Origin: Bacteroidota bacterium
Lineage (GTDB): Bacteria > Bacteroidota > Bacteroidia > Chitinophagales > Chitinophagaceae
Length of the DNA: 64,000 bases
Direction: 5' to 3'
NCBI GenBank assembly: GCA_018266775.1
Contig: JAFDZS010000005.1
Coordinates: forward strand, 186,257 to 250,256
Each line of letters starts with the position of its first letter. Within the stretch, counting starts at the first letter, position 1. A model generated the notes under the pieces. That model saw only the letters and a list, made by a program, of their open reading frames with translations. It was not told the DNA's origin and ran no database searches. Positions 57,272 through 64,000 of this stretch are shown one piece after another. Both the position numbers and the translations under genes were made by a program.

Positions 57272-58635
57272 TAGATGTAAAGAACATACAGAGAATTTAT
57301 TTCGCCGGAATAGGAGGAATCGGGATGAGTGCACTGGCAAGATATTTTAAATCGAAAGGAGTAACAGTAAGCGGTTACGATAAAACCGAAACCGTGCTCA
57401 CCAAACAATTAGTGCAGGAAGGGATAGCGGTGCATTATGAAGATAATATTGAGCTCATTGACAAACAGGCACAGCTGGTGGTATACACACCAGCCATACC
57501 CAAAGATCATGCAGAACTGAATTACTATCGCGATCACCAGTACACAGTTGTAAAACGCAGCGATGTACTCGGTGCCATTACCAGCAGTTCATTCAATATT
57601 TGTGTGGCAGGCACGCATGGCAAAACCACTACCAGTACCATGGTGGCACATATACTGCAGCACAGCGGTTTTGGATGCAATGCATTTTTAGGTGGCATAG
57701 CTGTGAACTATAACAGTAATTTCTGGGCAAGCGAAAACAATGTATGTGTGGTGGAAGCAGACGAGTACGACAGAAGTTTTTTGAAATTAAGTCCTGATGT
57801 GGCCATTATCACCGCGATGGATCCGGATCACCTGGATATTTATGGCACAGCAGAAAATGTGGAGCAGGCGTTCATCGATTTTTCGTTGAAGGTAAAAGCA
57901 GGGGGTACATTGCTGAGCAGGTATGGATTGAAAAGAGGAAATGAATTGAAAGCAGCGCAGCATTTGACATATCACATGAACAATGAAAAGGCAAATGCAT
58001 ACGCAGCAAACATTACAACAAATAACGGCAGCTACCAGTTTGATGTAGTTACTGCACAATGGCAATTGAAAAATGTGGTGCTGCACATGGGTGGCATGCA
58101 CAATATAGAAAACATGGTTGCTGCAATAACCGTAGCACATCAACTGAAAATTGATGATGAAAAAATTAAAGCAGCAGTAAGTTCTTTTAAAGGAGTAAAG
58201 CGGCGGTTTGAGTACATAGTGAAGAACGAAAAGGTGGTATACATAGATGACTATGCACATCACCCGGATGAACTGAGGGCATTGTTAACTGGTGCAAAGA
58301 AATTATTTCCTGGTAAAAAGTGTACTGTGATTTTTCAACCACACCTGTACACCCGAACACGGGATTTTGCCGATGGCTTTGCAGCAAGCTTAAGCCTGGC
58401 TGGTGAAGTGATACTGTTACCCATTTATCCTGCAAGAGAAATGCCGATAGAAGGTGTGACAAGTGAAATGATTTTAGATAAAATAACTGTTGAACAAAAG
58501 CAAATTAAAACCAAAGCCGAAATAGCAGAGTGGATAAAGCATAATCAATCACCCGTATTGATTACAGCAGGTGCCGGAGATATTGACACTTTGGTGGAAC
58601 CAATAAAAAAAATAATAACAGAACAAAATAAGTAA
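57268..58635 (+). CDS. murC: UDP-MurNAc:L-alanine ligase MurC
   Basis: A 455-aa Mur ligase with the N-terminal FAGIGGIGMSALARYF, P-loop GTHGKTTTSTMVAH, EADEYDRSFLKLSP, DPDHLDIYG and DDYAHHPDEL. It adds the first L-Ala of the peptide stem. The GTG start at 57268 overlaps the murG stop and is the only start that keeps the complete nucleotide-binding N terminus, so translation is likely coupled. Confidence 0.96.
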   Translation: MIDVKNIQRIYFAGIGGIGMSALARYFKSKGVTVSGYDKTETVLTKQLVQEGIAVHYEDNIELIDKQAQLVVYTPAIPKDHAELNYYRDHQYTVVKRSDVLGAITSSSFNICVAGTHGKTTTSTMVAHILQHSGFGCNAFLGGIAVNYNSNFWASENNVCVVEADEYDRSFLKLSPDVAIITAMDPDHLDIYGTAENVEQAFIDFSLKVKAGGTLLSRYGLKRGNELKAAQHLTYHMNNEKANAYAANITTNNGSYQFDVVTAQWQLKNVVLHMGGMHNIENMVAAITVAHQLKIDDEKIKAAVSSFKGVKRRFEYIVKNEKVVYIDDYAHHPDELRALLTGAKKLFPGKKCTVIFQPHLYTRTRDFADGFAASLSLAGEVILLPIYPAREMPIEGVTSEMILDKITVEQKQIKTKAEIAEWIKHNQSPVLITAGAGDIDTLVEPIKKIITEQNK

Positions 58636-58654
58636 AACACAATCTCCTTCATGT

Positions 58655-58687
58655 CCCTTCTCCTTTGGGGAAGGATGGGAAGGGGCC
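58655..58687. repeat. GGGGAAGG-type palindromic mini-element before ftsQ
   Basis: CCCTTCTCC-TTT-GGGGAAGG followed by ATGGGAAGGGGCC. The same build (a C-rich arm, TTC/TTT loop, G-rich arm, then a TGGGGAGGCC tail) occurs at 61526-61554 and in part at 61456-61468, so it is a dispersed element family. It lies inside an open extension of the ftsQ frame. Confidence 0.65.
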
Positions 58688-58692
58688 GAGAA

Positions 58693-59952
58693 ATGGAAGA
58701 AAAAAAACGATACAGTATCAAGAAAATTCTGTTGACTGTGCTTTGGGTATCCATCAGCGCAGTGACTACTGTATTGCTGGTGGCAGCCATAAGAAAAAAA
58801 GATGCGGCTAAATGTAAGGGCATTGAAATAAAAATTACGGGAATAGAAAAAACAGATGGCCTGAGATTTGTAGATGAAGAGGATGTTCAGCAAACTATTA
58901 AAGCTATCTGCAACGGGAACCCGAAATTAAAGCCCATCAGCGCTTTTGATTTAAGAAAAATGGAAGCAGAACTGGAAAAAAGCAAGTGGGTGAGAAATGC
59001 AGAATTGTTCTTTGATAATAATGATGTATTGAATGTATTGCTGCAGGAACGGGAACCCGTGGCACGAGTATTTACGGCCACCGGCGCATCTTTCTACATT
59101 GATACCGCATTGGCCATGTTGCCGCTGAGCGACAAATACACAGCACGGTTGCCGGTGTTCACCGGTTTTCCGAATGAACAACAGGTGTTATCTGCTGCAG
59201 ACAGTGGTTTATTGAGAGATATCAGCACCATCAGTATAGCCATGCAGAAAGATTCTTTCCGCACCGCAATGATAGACCAGGTGGATATCACGCCACAGCG
59301 CAGTTTCGAAATGATACCAAAGATCGGCAACCAGTTAATCGTATTTGGAGATGCCAGTGCTGCCGAAGAAAAATTTAATAAACTGGAATTGTTTTATAAG
59401 GAAGTGATGATGAAAGCGGGATGGCATACCTACAGCGTCATCAACGTACAATATAAAAACCAGGTGGTGGCAAAAAAATGGGGCGCAGAAGATAAAACAG
59501 CAGACTCGCTGCGTACACTGCAGATCATGCAAATGATTGCAGCGAATGCAGCACGCCAGGCACAGGATTCATTGAATACAATAGAACAGGACAACAGCAA
59601 TAACACGCCAGACAGCAGCATGATACAGCAGTCAATACAACGCGATGAACATGCAGCAACTGGTACTGTAAACGAACTACCACTGGAGCCAGAAAACAAA
59701 CAACCAGTTTTTAATCCAGAAAACACTAATCCGTTACCCTCGGAAAAACATTCCGGCGGAACAACACCTGCCTCATCCCATTCCAATCCTTCGCAAAAAC
59801 CAGGCGCAGTAAAACCTGCTGCCACCAACTCCAAACCCGCAGAAAAACCCGGCGCAAAAGCGCCACCCAAAAAACCTGTTGTACCAGCGGCAAAACCGCA
59901 ACCACAACAGGGAAAAACAAAGGCAGTAATGCCCGCGAAAAATGATTATTAG
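58693..59952 (+). CDS. ftsQ: Divisome protein FtsQ
   Basis: A 419-aa bitopic protein from ATG 58693 (MEEKKRYSIKK). The frame is open from 58651, but those 14 codons are palindromic repeat sequence. One TM helix (about 13-33), a POTRA domain (about 42-115), a beta domain to about 290, then a long Gln/Pro/Lys/Ala-rich tail (about 290-419) with repeated KPGAxxP-like words. E. coli FtsQ is 276 aa, so the tail is an extra periplasmic region. It connects FtsI/FtsW to earlier divisome parts. Assigned by position, topology and POTRA-like sequence. Confidence 0.88.
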   Translation: MEEKKRYSIKKILLTVLWVSISAVTTVLLVAAIRKKDAAKCKGIEIKITGIEKTDGLRFVDEEDVQQTIKAICNGNPKLKPISAFDLRKMEAELEKSKWVRNAELFFDNNDVLNVLLQEREPVARVFTATGASFYIDTALAMLPLSDKYTARLPVFTGFPNEQQVLSAADSGLLRDISTISIAMQKDSFRTAMIDQVDITPQRSFEMIPKIGNQLIVFGDASAAEEKFNKLELFYKEVMMKAGWHTYSVINVQYKNQVVAKKWGAEDKTADSLRTLQIMQMIAANAARQAQDSLNTIEQDNSNNTPDSSMIQQSIQRDEHAATGTVNELPLEPENKQPVFNPENTNPLPSEKHSGGTTPASSHSNPSQKPGAVKPAATNSKPAEKPGAKAPPKKPVVPAAKPQPQQGKTKAVMPAKNDY

Positions 59953-59956
59953 CAGC

Positions 59957-60037
59957 GTGAATGGGGAGTGGTGAAATGTGAATGGTCAATAGTGAATCGT
60001 GAACTAACCATCAACCTTTAACCATCAACATTCAACT
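59957..60037. repeat. GTGAATGGTCAATAGTGAA-type intergenic repeat
   Basis: The ftsQ-ftsA gap has GTGAATGGGGAGTGGTGAAA, GTGAATGGTCAATAGTGAA (59978-59996), then inverted counterparts AACCATCAACCTTTAACCATCAACATTCAAC. It is the same family as 321-348 (inverted) and 1673-1735. Confidence 0.55.
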
Positions 60038-60072
60038 GATTAAACAGACACAAACACACAAAACATACAATT

Positions 60073-61443
60073 ATGAATCACGAACAACCCATCATTGTAG
60101 GCCTGGATATCGGCACCACAAAGATTGCTGCTATAGCCGGACGCAAGAATGAATACGGCAAACTGGAGATACTCGGTTTTGGCCGTGCCAATAGTAATGG
60201 TGTGCAGCACGGTATGGTGCTCAACATCGATCAAACCATCAAGGCCATTGAAATGGCATTAAAAAATTGCTACGACTCTAACCCCAACCTGGAAATTGGA
60301 GAAGTGTACGTTGGTATCGCCGGCCATCATATCAAAAGCCTGCAAACCCGTGGAGACATTGTGCGACAGAGCGTGGAAGAAGAAATCAGCCAGGCAGAAA
60401 TCGACCGCCTCATCGCTGATCAATACCGCACCTATATTCCTGCCGGTGACCAGATCATTGATGTAATACCGCAGGAATTCACCGTGGATAACTTTCAAAA
60501 TATTCCTAACCCCATTGGATACAGTGGTGTAAAAGTGGGAGCGAATTTTCATATCATCACCGGCGATAAAAATGCCATCCGCAACATCAACCGCAGTGTT
60601 GAAAAAGCGGGATTGCGTACAAAAGATTTAGTGCTGCAACCATTGGCATCTGCCGCAGCCGTTATGTGCGACCAGGACCTGGAAGCTGGTGTTGCCATTG
60701 TGGATATTGGTGGCGGTACAACTGACCTTGCTGTTTTTTATGAAGGTATTTTAAAACATACAGCCGTGATTCCTTTCGGTGGAGAAAATATTACCAACGA
60801 TATCAAAACCGGTTTGGGTGTATTAAAAACACAGGCCGAACAAATGAAAGTACAGTTTGGCAGTGCATTGTCAGACGAAGCAAAGTCAAATGCCTTCATT
60901 ACCATTCCCGGTTTACGTGGCATGGCACCCAAAGAAATTTCTGTAAAGAACCTGGCAGCTATCATACAGGCACGCATGAGCGAAATTATGGACTTTGTTA
61001 CTTATCATTTAAAACAAGTAGGATTAGATACCCGCATGCTGAATGGTGGAATTATTTTAACTGGTGGTGGCTCTCAATTGAAACATCTGATACAGTTAAC
61101 CGAATATGTAACCGGTTTGAATGCACGTATCGGTTATCCTAATGAACACCTGGCATCCGGCCATATTGAAGAACTGGCCAAACCCATGTACAGCACCTGT
61201 ATTGGTTTAATACTGAAAGGATATAACGATTACGAAAACAAAAGCAAACAGTTTGAAGATAGCTTCAAAAAAATTCCTGTACCGGAAACATTGCAGCAGG
61301 AACCTGTTGATGAAGTGCTGGATGTAACAGAAGAAGCGAAGCCCATAAAGATCAAACAACGCAAAACATTGAAAGGATTTATGGATTCATTTAAAATAGG
61401 ACTGATAGACTTATTCAAAGAAGAAGAAGATGCGAAGTTGTAA
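60073..61443 (+). CDS. ftsA: Cell division protein FtsA
   Basis: A 456-aa actin-fold protein with IIVGLDIGTTKIAAIAG (8-24), the SHS2/1C domain (about 86-165), VAIVDIGGGTTDLAVF, GLRGMAPKEISVKNLAAII and LTGGGSQLKHL. The C terminus holds the membrane-targeting amphipathic helix (about 437-450, FMDSFKIGLIDLFKEEE). It tethers FtsZ to the membrane. A gap of 232 bp with palindromic elements separates it from ftsZ. Confidence 0.96.
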   Translation: MNHEQPIIVGLDIGTTKIAAIAGRKNEYGKLEILGFGRANSNGVQHGMVLNIDQTIKAIEMALKNCYDSNPNLEIGEVYVGIAGHHIKSLQTRGDIVRQSVEEEISQAEIDRLIADQYRTYIPAGDQIIDVIPQEFTVDNFQNIPNPIGYSGVKVGANFHIITGDKNAIRNINRSVEKAGLRTKDLVLQPLASAAAVMCDQDLEAGVAIVDIGGGTTDLAVFYEGILKHTAVIPFGGENITNDIKTGLGVLKTQAEQMKVQFGSALSDEAKSNAFITIPGLRGMAPKEISVKNLAAIIQARMSEIMDFVTYHLKQVGLDTRMLNGGIILTGGGSQLKHLIQLTEYVTGLNARIGYPNEHLASGHIEELAKPMYSTCIGLILKGYNDYENKSKQFEDSFKKIPVPETLQQEPVDEVLDVTEEAKPIKIKQRKTLKGFMDSFKIGLIDLFKEEEDAKL

Positions 61444-61455
61444 GGCCCCCTCAAT

Positions 61456-61554
61456 CCCCCAAAGGGGGAAAAGAGAAGCAGCAGCCCGTAATGAAAAGTT
61501 CTTTTAAAAATACATGGTCTTTAAAGCCCCTCCTTCGGAGGGGTTGGGGAGGCC
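61456..61554. repeat. G/C-rich palindromic mini-elements between ftsA and ftsZ
   Basis: CCCCC-AAA-GGGGG (61456-61468) and CCCCTCC-TTC-GGAGGGG (61527-61543), the latter followed by TTGGGGAGGCC. Both lie in the 232-bp gap, which otherwise holds an AT-rich stretch before ftsZ. The stems would be strong in RNA; no T tract follows either one directly. Confidence 0.75.
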
Positions 61555-61675
61555 AATAACCCATTATCACTGAGTAAATATTTTCTTTCTTACTAATTGA
61601 AAAATAAATACTCTTTAAATTCTAACAGCTCATTAAAGTCTTTGGTGATTTTAAGGGCTATAAAACAAACAAGCT

Positions 61676-63586
61676 ATGATACATTTTGATTTGCCTAAAG
61701 AGCAGTCTTCCATCATTAAAGTGATTGGAGTTGGGGGCGGGGGAAGCAATGCTGTAAACCACATGTACGCTCAGAATATTGAGGGAGTGAACTTCATTAT
61801 CTGTAATACCGATGCACAGGCTATTGCGTTAAGTAATGTACCCAATAAAATTCAGCTGGGGCCGCATCTAACACAAGGTTTGGGTGCAGGCGCCAATCCT
61901 GAAATTGGCAGGCAGGCAACTGAAGAGAGTTTGGAAGAGATCAAGCGTATACTGGAAGTGAATACCAAAATGGCATTCATTACAGCAGGTATGGGTGGCG
62001 GTACCGGAACCGGTGGTGCACCAATACTGGCAAAAATTTGTAAGGACCTGGGCATTCTTACTGTAGGTATTGTAACCACACCATTTACTTATGAAGGCAA
62101 GAAAAGAATTGCACAGGCAGAAGAAGGGGTGGCTTATTTAAAAGATCATGTGGATACACTGCTGGTGATCAGTAATGATAAACTGCGCCACCAGTTTGGT
62201 AATTTAAAAATGAAAGAAGCCTTTGCCAAGGCAGACAACGTACTGGCAACAGCGGCAAAATGTATAACCGATGTTATCAACAGCACCGGGCAAATCAATG
62301 TTGACTTTGCCGATGTTTGTACGGTTATGCGTAACGGTGGTGTGGCCATTCTTGGCAGCGCAGCATGCGATGGGGAAGAAAGAGCACAAAAAGCCATTGA
62401 ATCTGCATTAAATTCACCGTTGCTGAATGATAATGATATCCGCGGTGCCAAATGGATCCTGATCAACATCAATTCTGCCGAAGGCGAACATGAATTTACA
62501 ATGGATGAAGTGGAAGTGATACAAAATCATTTACTGAGCAATGCCGGTGAAGAAACAGATGTAATATTAGGTTTGGGTTACGACAATTCACTCGGCAATA
62601 AAATTGGCATTACATTAATTGCAACCGGTTTTGAACATAAAGATCCGTTTATGAAAATGCCGGCAACTGCGGTTGAGGAAGAAAAGAAAGATGAAAAAAT
62701 TGTGATGACGCTGGAAATGCCTTCAAAAGAACAGCTTGTTGCCAAAGTGGTACCCATTGCACAGCAGCCAACATTGCAGTTTGATGAAAAAGATGAAGAA
62801 CAGGCTATAGCAGAAATAACTGAAACGCCTGCGATGGAAACACCACAGGATGAGATGATGCCGAAACTGGTGGAAGTGCCTGCCAACAAACCCGTAGTGG
62901 AAAGCATCCGCAAAACCAATACGGATAAAACAGAAGATGCTCCGGTTTTTTATGAAATATCATCAGCAGCGGATCAATCGCCGGTAATTGAATTTGATAT
63001 ACCGCAAACACCGCCGCCAGCAGAAAAAACAACCCCTAAAAAAGTTACTCCACAGCCTGCCGTTGCAGCGCAACATAAAGAAGCTAGCAGCACCCCTTCG
63101 TCGGGGGGAAGACTGGCAAAGCCTGCGCAGATCTATGCACAGGACGAGCCAAAACAAGAATCCAATACTGCCGAGGAGCTACCGCCATTGCAGTTAACAA
63201 TGAAGGCCGACGAACCCGAAATTGAAATGCAGCTGGTGGTTAAATCCCATCAAGCGGCGGAGGAAGAGCAACCTGTACAGCAAACTCAGCCCATCATGAT
63301 GTCCAATGTTGAGGAGCCTGCACCGCAGGACGAAACAGAGGAACTCAGGCGCCGGGCTATGGAACGCATTGCGAAGCTGCGTAATTTGTCATTCAACATC
63401 AATGCAGCCGATCCGAACAACGAGTTTGAAACGGTGCCAGCTTACCTTCGCCGCAACATGGAATTGCATAATTCCATTGCCGACGTAGAGAATTTTTACA
63501 GTAATTACACTGTAAAAACGGACGATAACAACCAGGCGGAGATCAGTACCATCAATACTTTTTTACAAGGAAAAAAACCTGATTAA
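61676..63586 (+). CDS. ftsZ: Cell division GTPase FtsZ with long C-terminal linker
   Basis: A 636-aa tubulin homologue. The globular part (about 10-325) has GGGGSNAVNHM, the GTP-binding GGGTGTGGAP (107-116), and NVDFADV with the T7-loop region. A linker of about 260 residues rich in Glu, Pro, Gln and Lys follows, then a conserved peptide VPAYLRRN (587-594) that is probably the FtsA-binding tail, and 42 further residues. E. coli FtsZ is 383 aa. It polymerises into the Z ring. Last gene of the dcw cluster, closed by a hairpin terminator. Confidence 0.97.
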   Translation: MIHFDLPKEQSSIIKVIGVGGGGSNAVNHMYAQNIEGVNFIICNTDAQAIALSNVPNKIQLGPHLTQGLGAGANPEIGRQATEESLEEIKRILEVNTKMAFITAGMGGGTGTGGAPILAKICKDLGILTVGIVTTPFTYEGKKRIAQAEEGVAYLKDHVDTLLVISNDKLRHQFGNLKMKEAFAKADNVLATAAKCITDVINSTGQINVDFADVCTVMRNGGVAILGSAACDGEERAQKAIESALNSPLLNDNDIRGAKWILININSAEGEHEFTMDEVEVIQNHLLSNAGEETDVILGLGYDNSLGNKIGITLIATGFEHKDPFMKMPATAVEEEKKDEKIVMTLEMPSKEQLVAKVVPIAQQPTLQFDEKDEEQAIAEITETPAMETPQDEMMPKLVEVPANKPVVESIRKTNTDKTEDAPVFYEISSAADQSPVIEFDIPQTPPPAEKTTPKKVTPQPAVAAQHKEASSTPSSGGRLAKPAQIYAQDEPKQESNTAEELPPLQLTMKADEPEIEMQLVVKSHQAAEEEQPVQQTQPIMMSNVEEPAPQDETEELRRRAMERIAKLRNLSFNINAADPNNEFETVPAYLRRNMELHNSIADVENFYSNYTVKTDDNNQAEISTINTFLQGKKPD

Positions 63587-63652
63587 AATACTGGCCCGCT
63601 GTCTCATACCGGCAGCAGGCTTTATGTTGTTTTGTATTGGTATGTTTGTGTG

Positions 63653-63682
63653 GTCCCTCCTTTCTGGAGGGACTGTTTTTTA
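63653..63682 (+). terminator. Intrinsic terminator after ftsZ
   Basis: GTCCCTCC (63653-63660), loop TTTCT and GGAGGGAC (63666-63673) form a perfect 8-bp stem, followed by TGTTTTTTAT. It ends the dcw transcript. Confidence 0.88.
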
Positions 63683-63914
63683 TCACAGCAAACGTTAGCG
63701 GTACAGTCCGGGGTAATCCAATGAAAATAATGTTTTCCGCATAAATATTTTCAATCTACATTTGTACCTGTTTTAGACAACGGCTATACCGCAATGAAAC
63801 CGCAAATAGTGCGTTGTTACAAAGAGATGCGCTGCAGTTGCTGTTTGCCAGCAGAAAACCAGCACCGGCAACTTGCCGGGAACGCACTTCTTTAGAAATA
63901 TAAAATTTTTTGTA
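63683..63914. other. Intergenic region ftsZ-kup
   Basis: About 230 bp with no convincing gene. A 33-codon frame at 63794-63895 (Cys-rich MRCSCC in its middle) is open but has no further support. No repeat family of this window is seen here. Confidence 0.5.
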
Positions 63915-64000
63915 GTGTCCAAACATGTTAACAAGGTAACTGCCGCCGGACTGATTGTTGCCCTCGGGATAATTTACGGCGATATCGGTACTTCCCCGCT
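63915..64000 (+). CDS. Kup-type potassium transporter, N-terminal fragment (3' end outside window)
   Basis: From GTG 63915 the frame reads VSKHVNKVTAAGLIVALGII then YGDIGTSPL, running off the window. The GIIYGDIGTSPL segment is the hallmark of TM1 of Kup/HAK potassium:proton symporters. No ATG is available upstream in frame, so GTG is the probable start. Only 28 complete codons are visible. Confidence 0.85.
   Translation, partial: MSKHVNKVTAAGLIVALGIIYGDIGTSP

Noticed and set aside
58651..58692. Upstream start of ftsQ
   Set aside because: These codons are a palindromic repeat element, and ATG 58693 gives a normal positively charged N terminus before the TM helix.
63794..63895. 33-codon frame with MRCSCC
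   Set aside because: No upstream signal, no family resemblance, and lies in an ordinary intergenic gap.

Overview
The window reads as chromosomal DNA of a member of the Bacteroidota, most likely family Chitinophagaceae (inference). The evidence is a SusC/SusD pair inside a polysaccharide utilisation locus, a type IX secretion sorting tail, TAnnTTTG-type -7 promoter elements just upstream of several starts, atpD-atpC standing apart from the other ATP synthase genes, and the Bacteroidota order of the division and cell wall (dcw) cluster. Almost the whole window is coding. I see no rRNA, tRNA, CRISPR array, insertion sequence or phage gene.

Layout. 1-3.4 kb: the 3' end of a dihydroorotase gene, a MutS-like ATPase and the YifB/ComM AAA+ protein. 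3.4-25.5 kb: a polyuronate (alginate-type) utilisation locus. On the minus strand it has lacI-PL6-lacI. Diverging from these on the plus strand are an SDR reductase (probably DEH reductase), a PL17 oligo-alginate lyase, a KdgF-like cupin, a 1145-aa T9SS protein, a PF05426 lyase, SusC, SusD, a second PF05426 lyase, an alpha/beta-hydrolase esterase, a jelly-roll lyase-like protein and a hexuronate-type MFS permease. A perfect 14-bp palindrome in the divergent promoter region is a good candidate LacI operator.

25.5-34.1 kb: an ABC exporter, a SemiSWEET, a DUF983 protein, two PAP2 phosphatases, a PepSY membrane protein, and a TonB-dependent receptor preceded by a small Cys/His protein. A perfect 7-1-7 inverted repeat of Fur/Zur type lies upstream of that pair. 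34.1-38.1 kb: glycerol catabolism (glpK, glpD, glpF). 38.1-46 kb: an EEP-family phosphatase/nuclease, atpD-atpC, an acyltransferase, YqgE, an orphan histidine kinase and an AT-rich TlpA-like thioredoxin gene.

46-63.6 kb: the dcw cluster mraZ-rsmH-ftsL-ftsI-murE-mraY-murD-ftsW-murG-murC-ftsQ-ftsA-ftsZ, all on the plus strand. It is preceded by a 10-bp-periodic GTG repeat (candidate MraZ operator) and DnaA-box-like words, and closed by a hairpin terminator after ftsZ. The window ends in the first codons of a Kup potassium transporter.

The polyuronate locus can be read as one pathway. SusC/SusD take up oligomers. Periplasmic and outer-membrane lyases (PL6, PF05426 proteins, PL17, jelly-roll protein), with an esterase that may remove O-acetyl groups, reduce them to unsaturated monouronates. 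The MFS permease imports these. KdgF and the SDR convert them to 2-keto-3-deoxygluconate. The kinase and aldolase for the last steps are not in this window. Intergenic gaps carry several families of short palindromic or tandem repeats; in at least one case a repeat supplies the stop codon of a gene.
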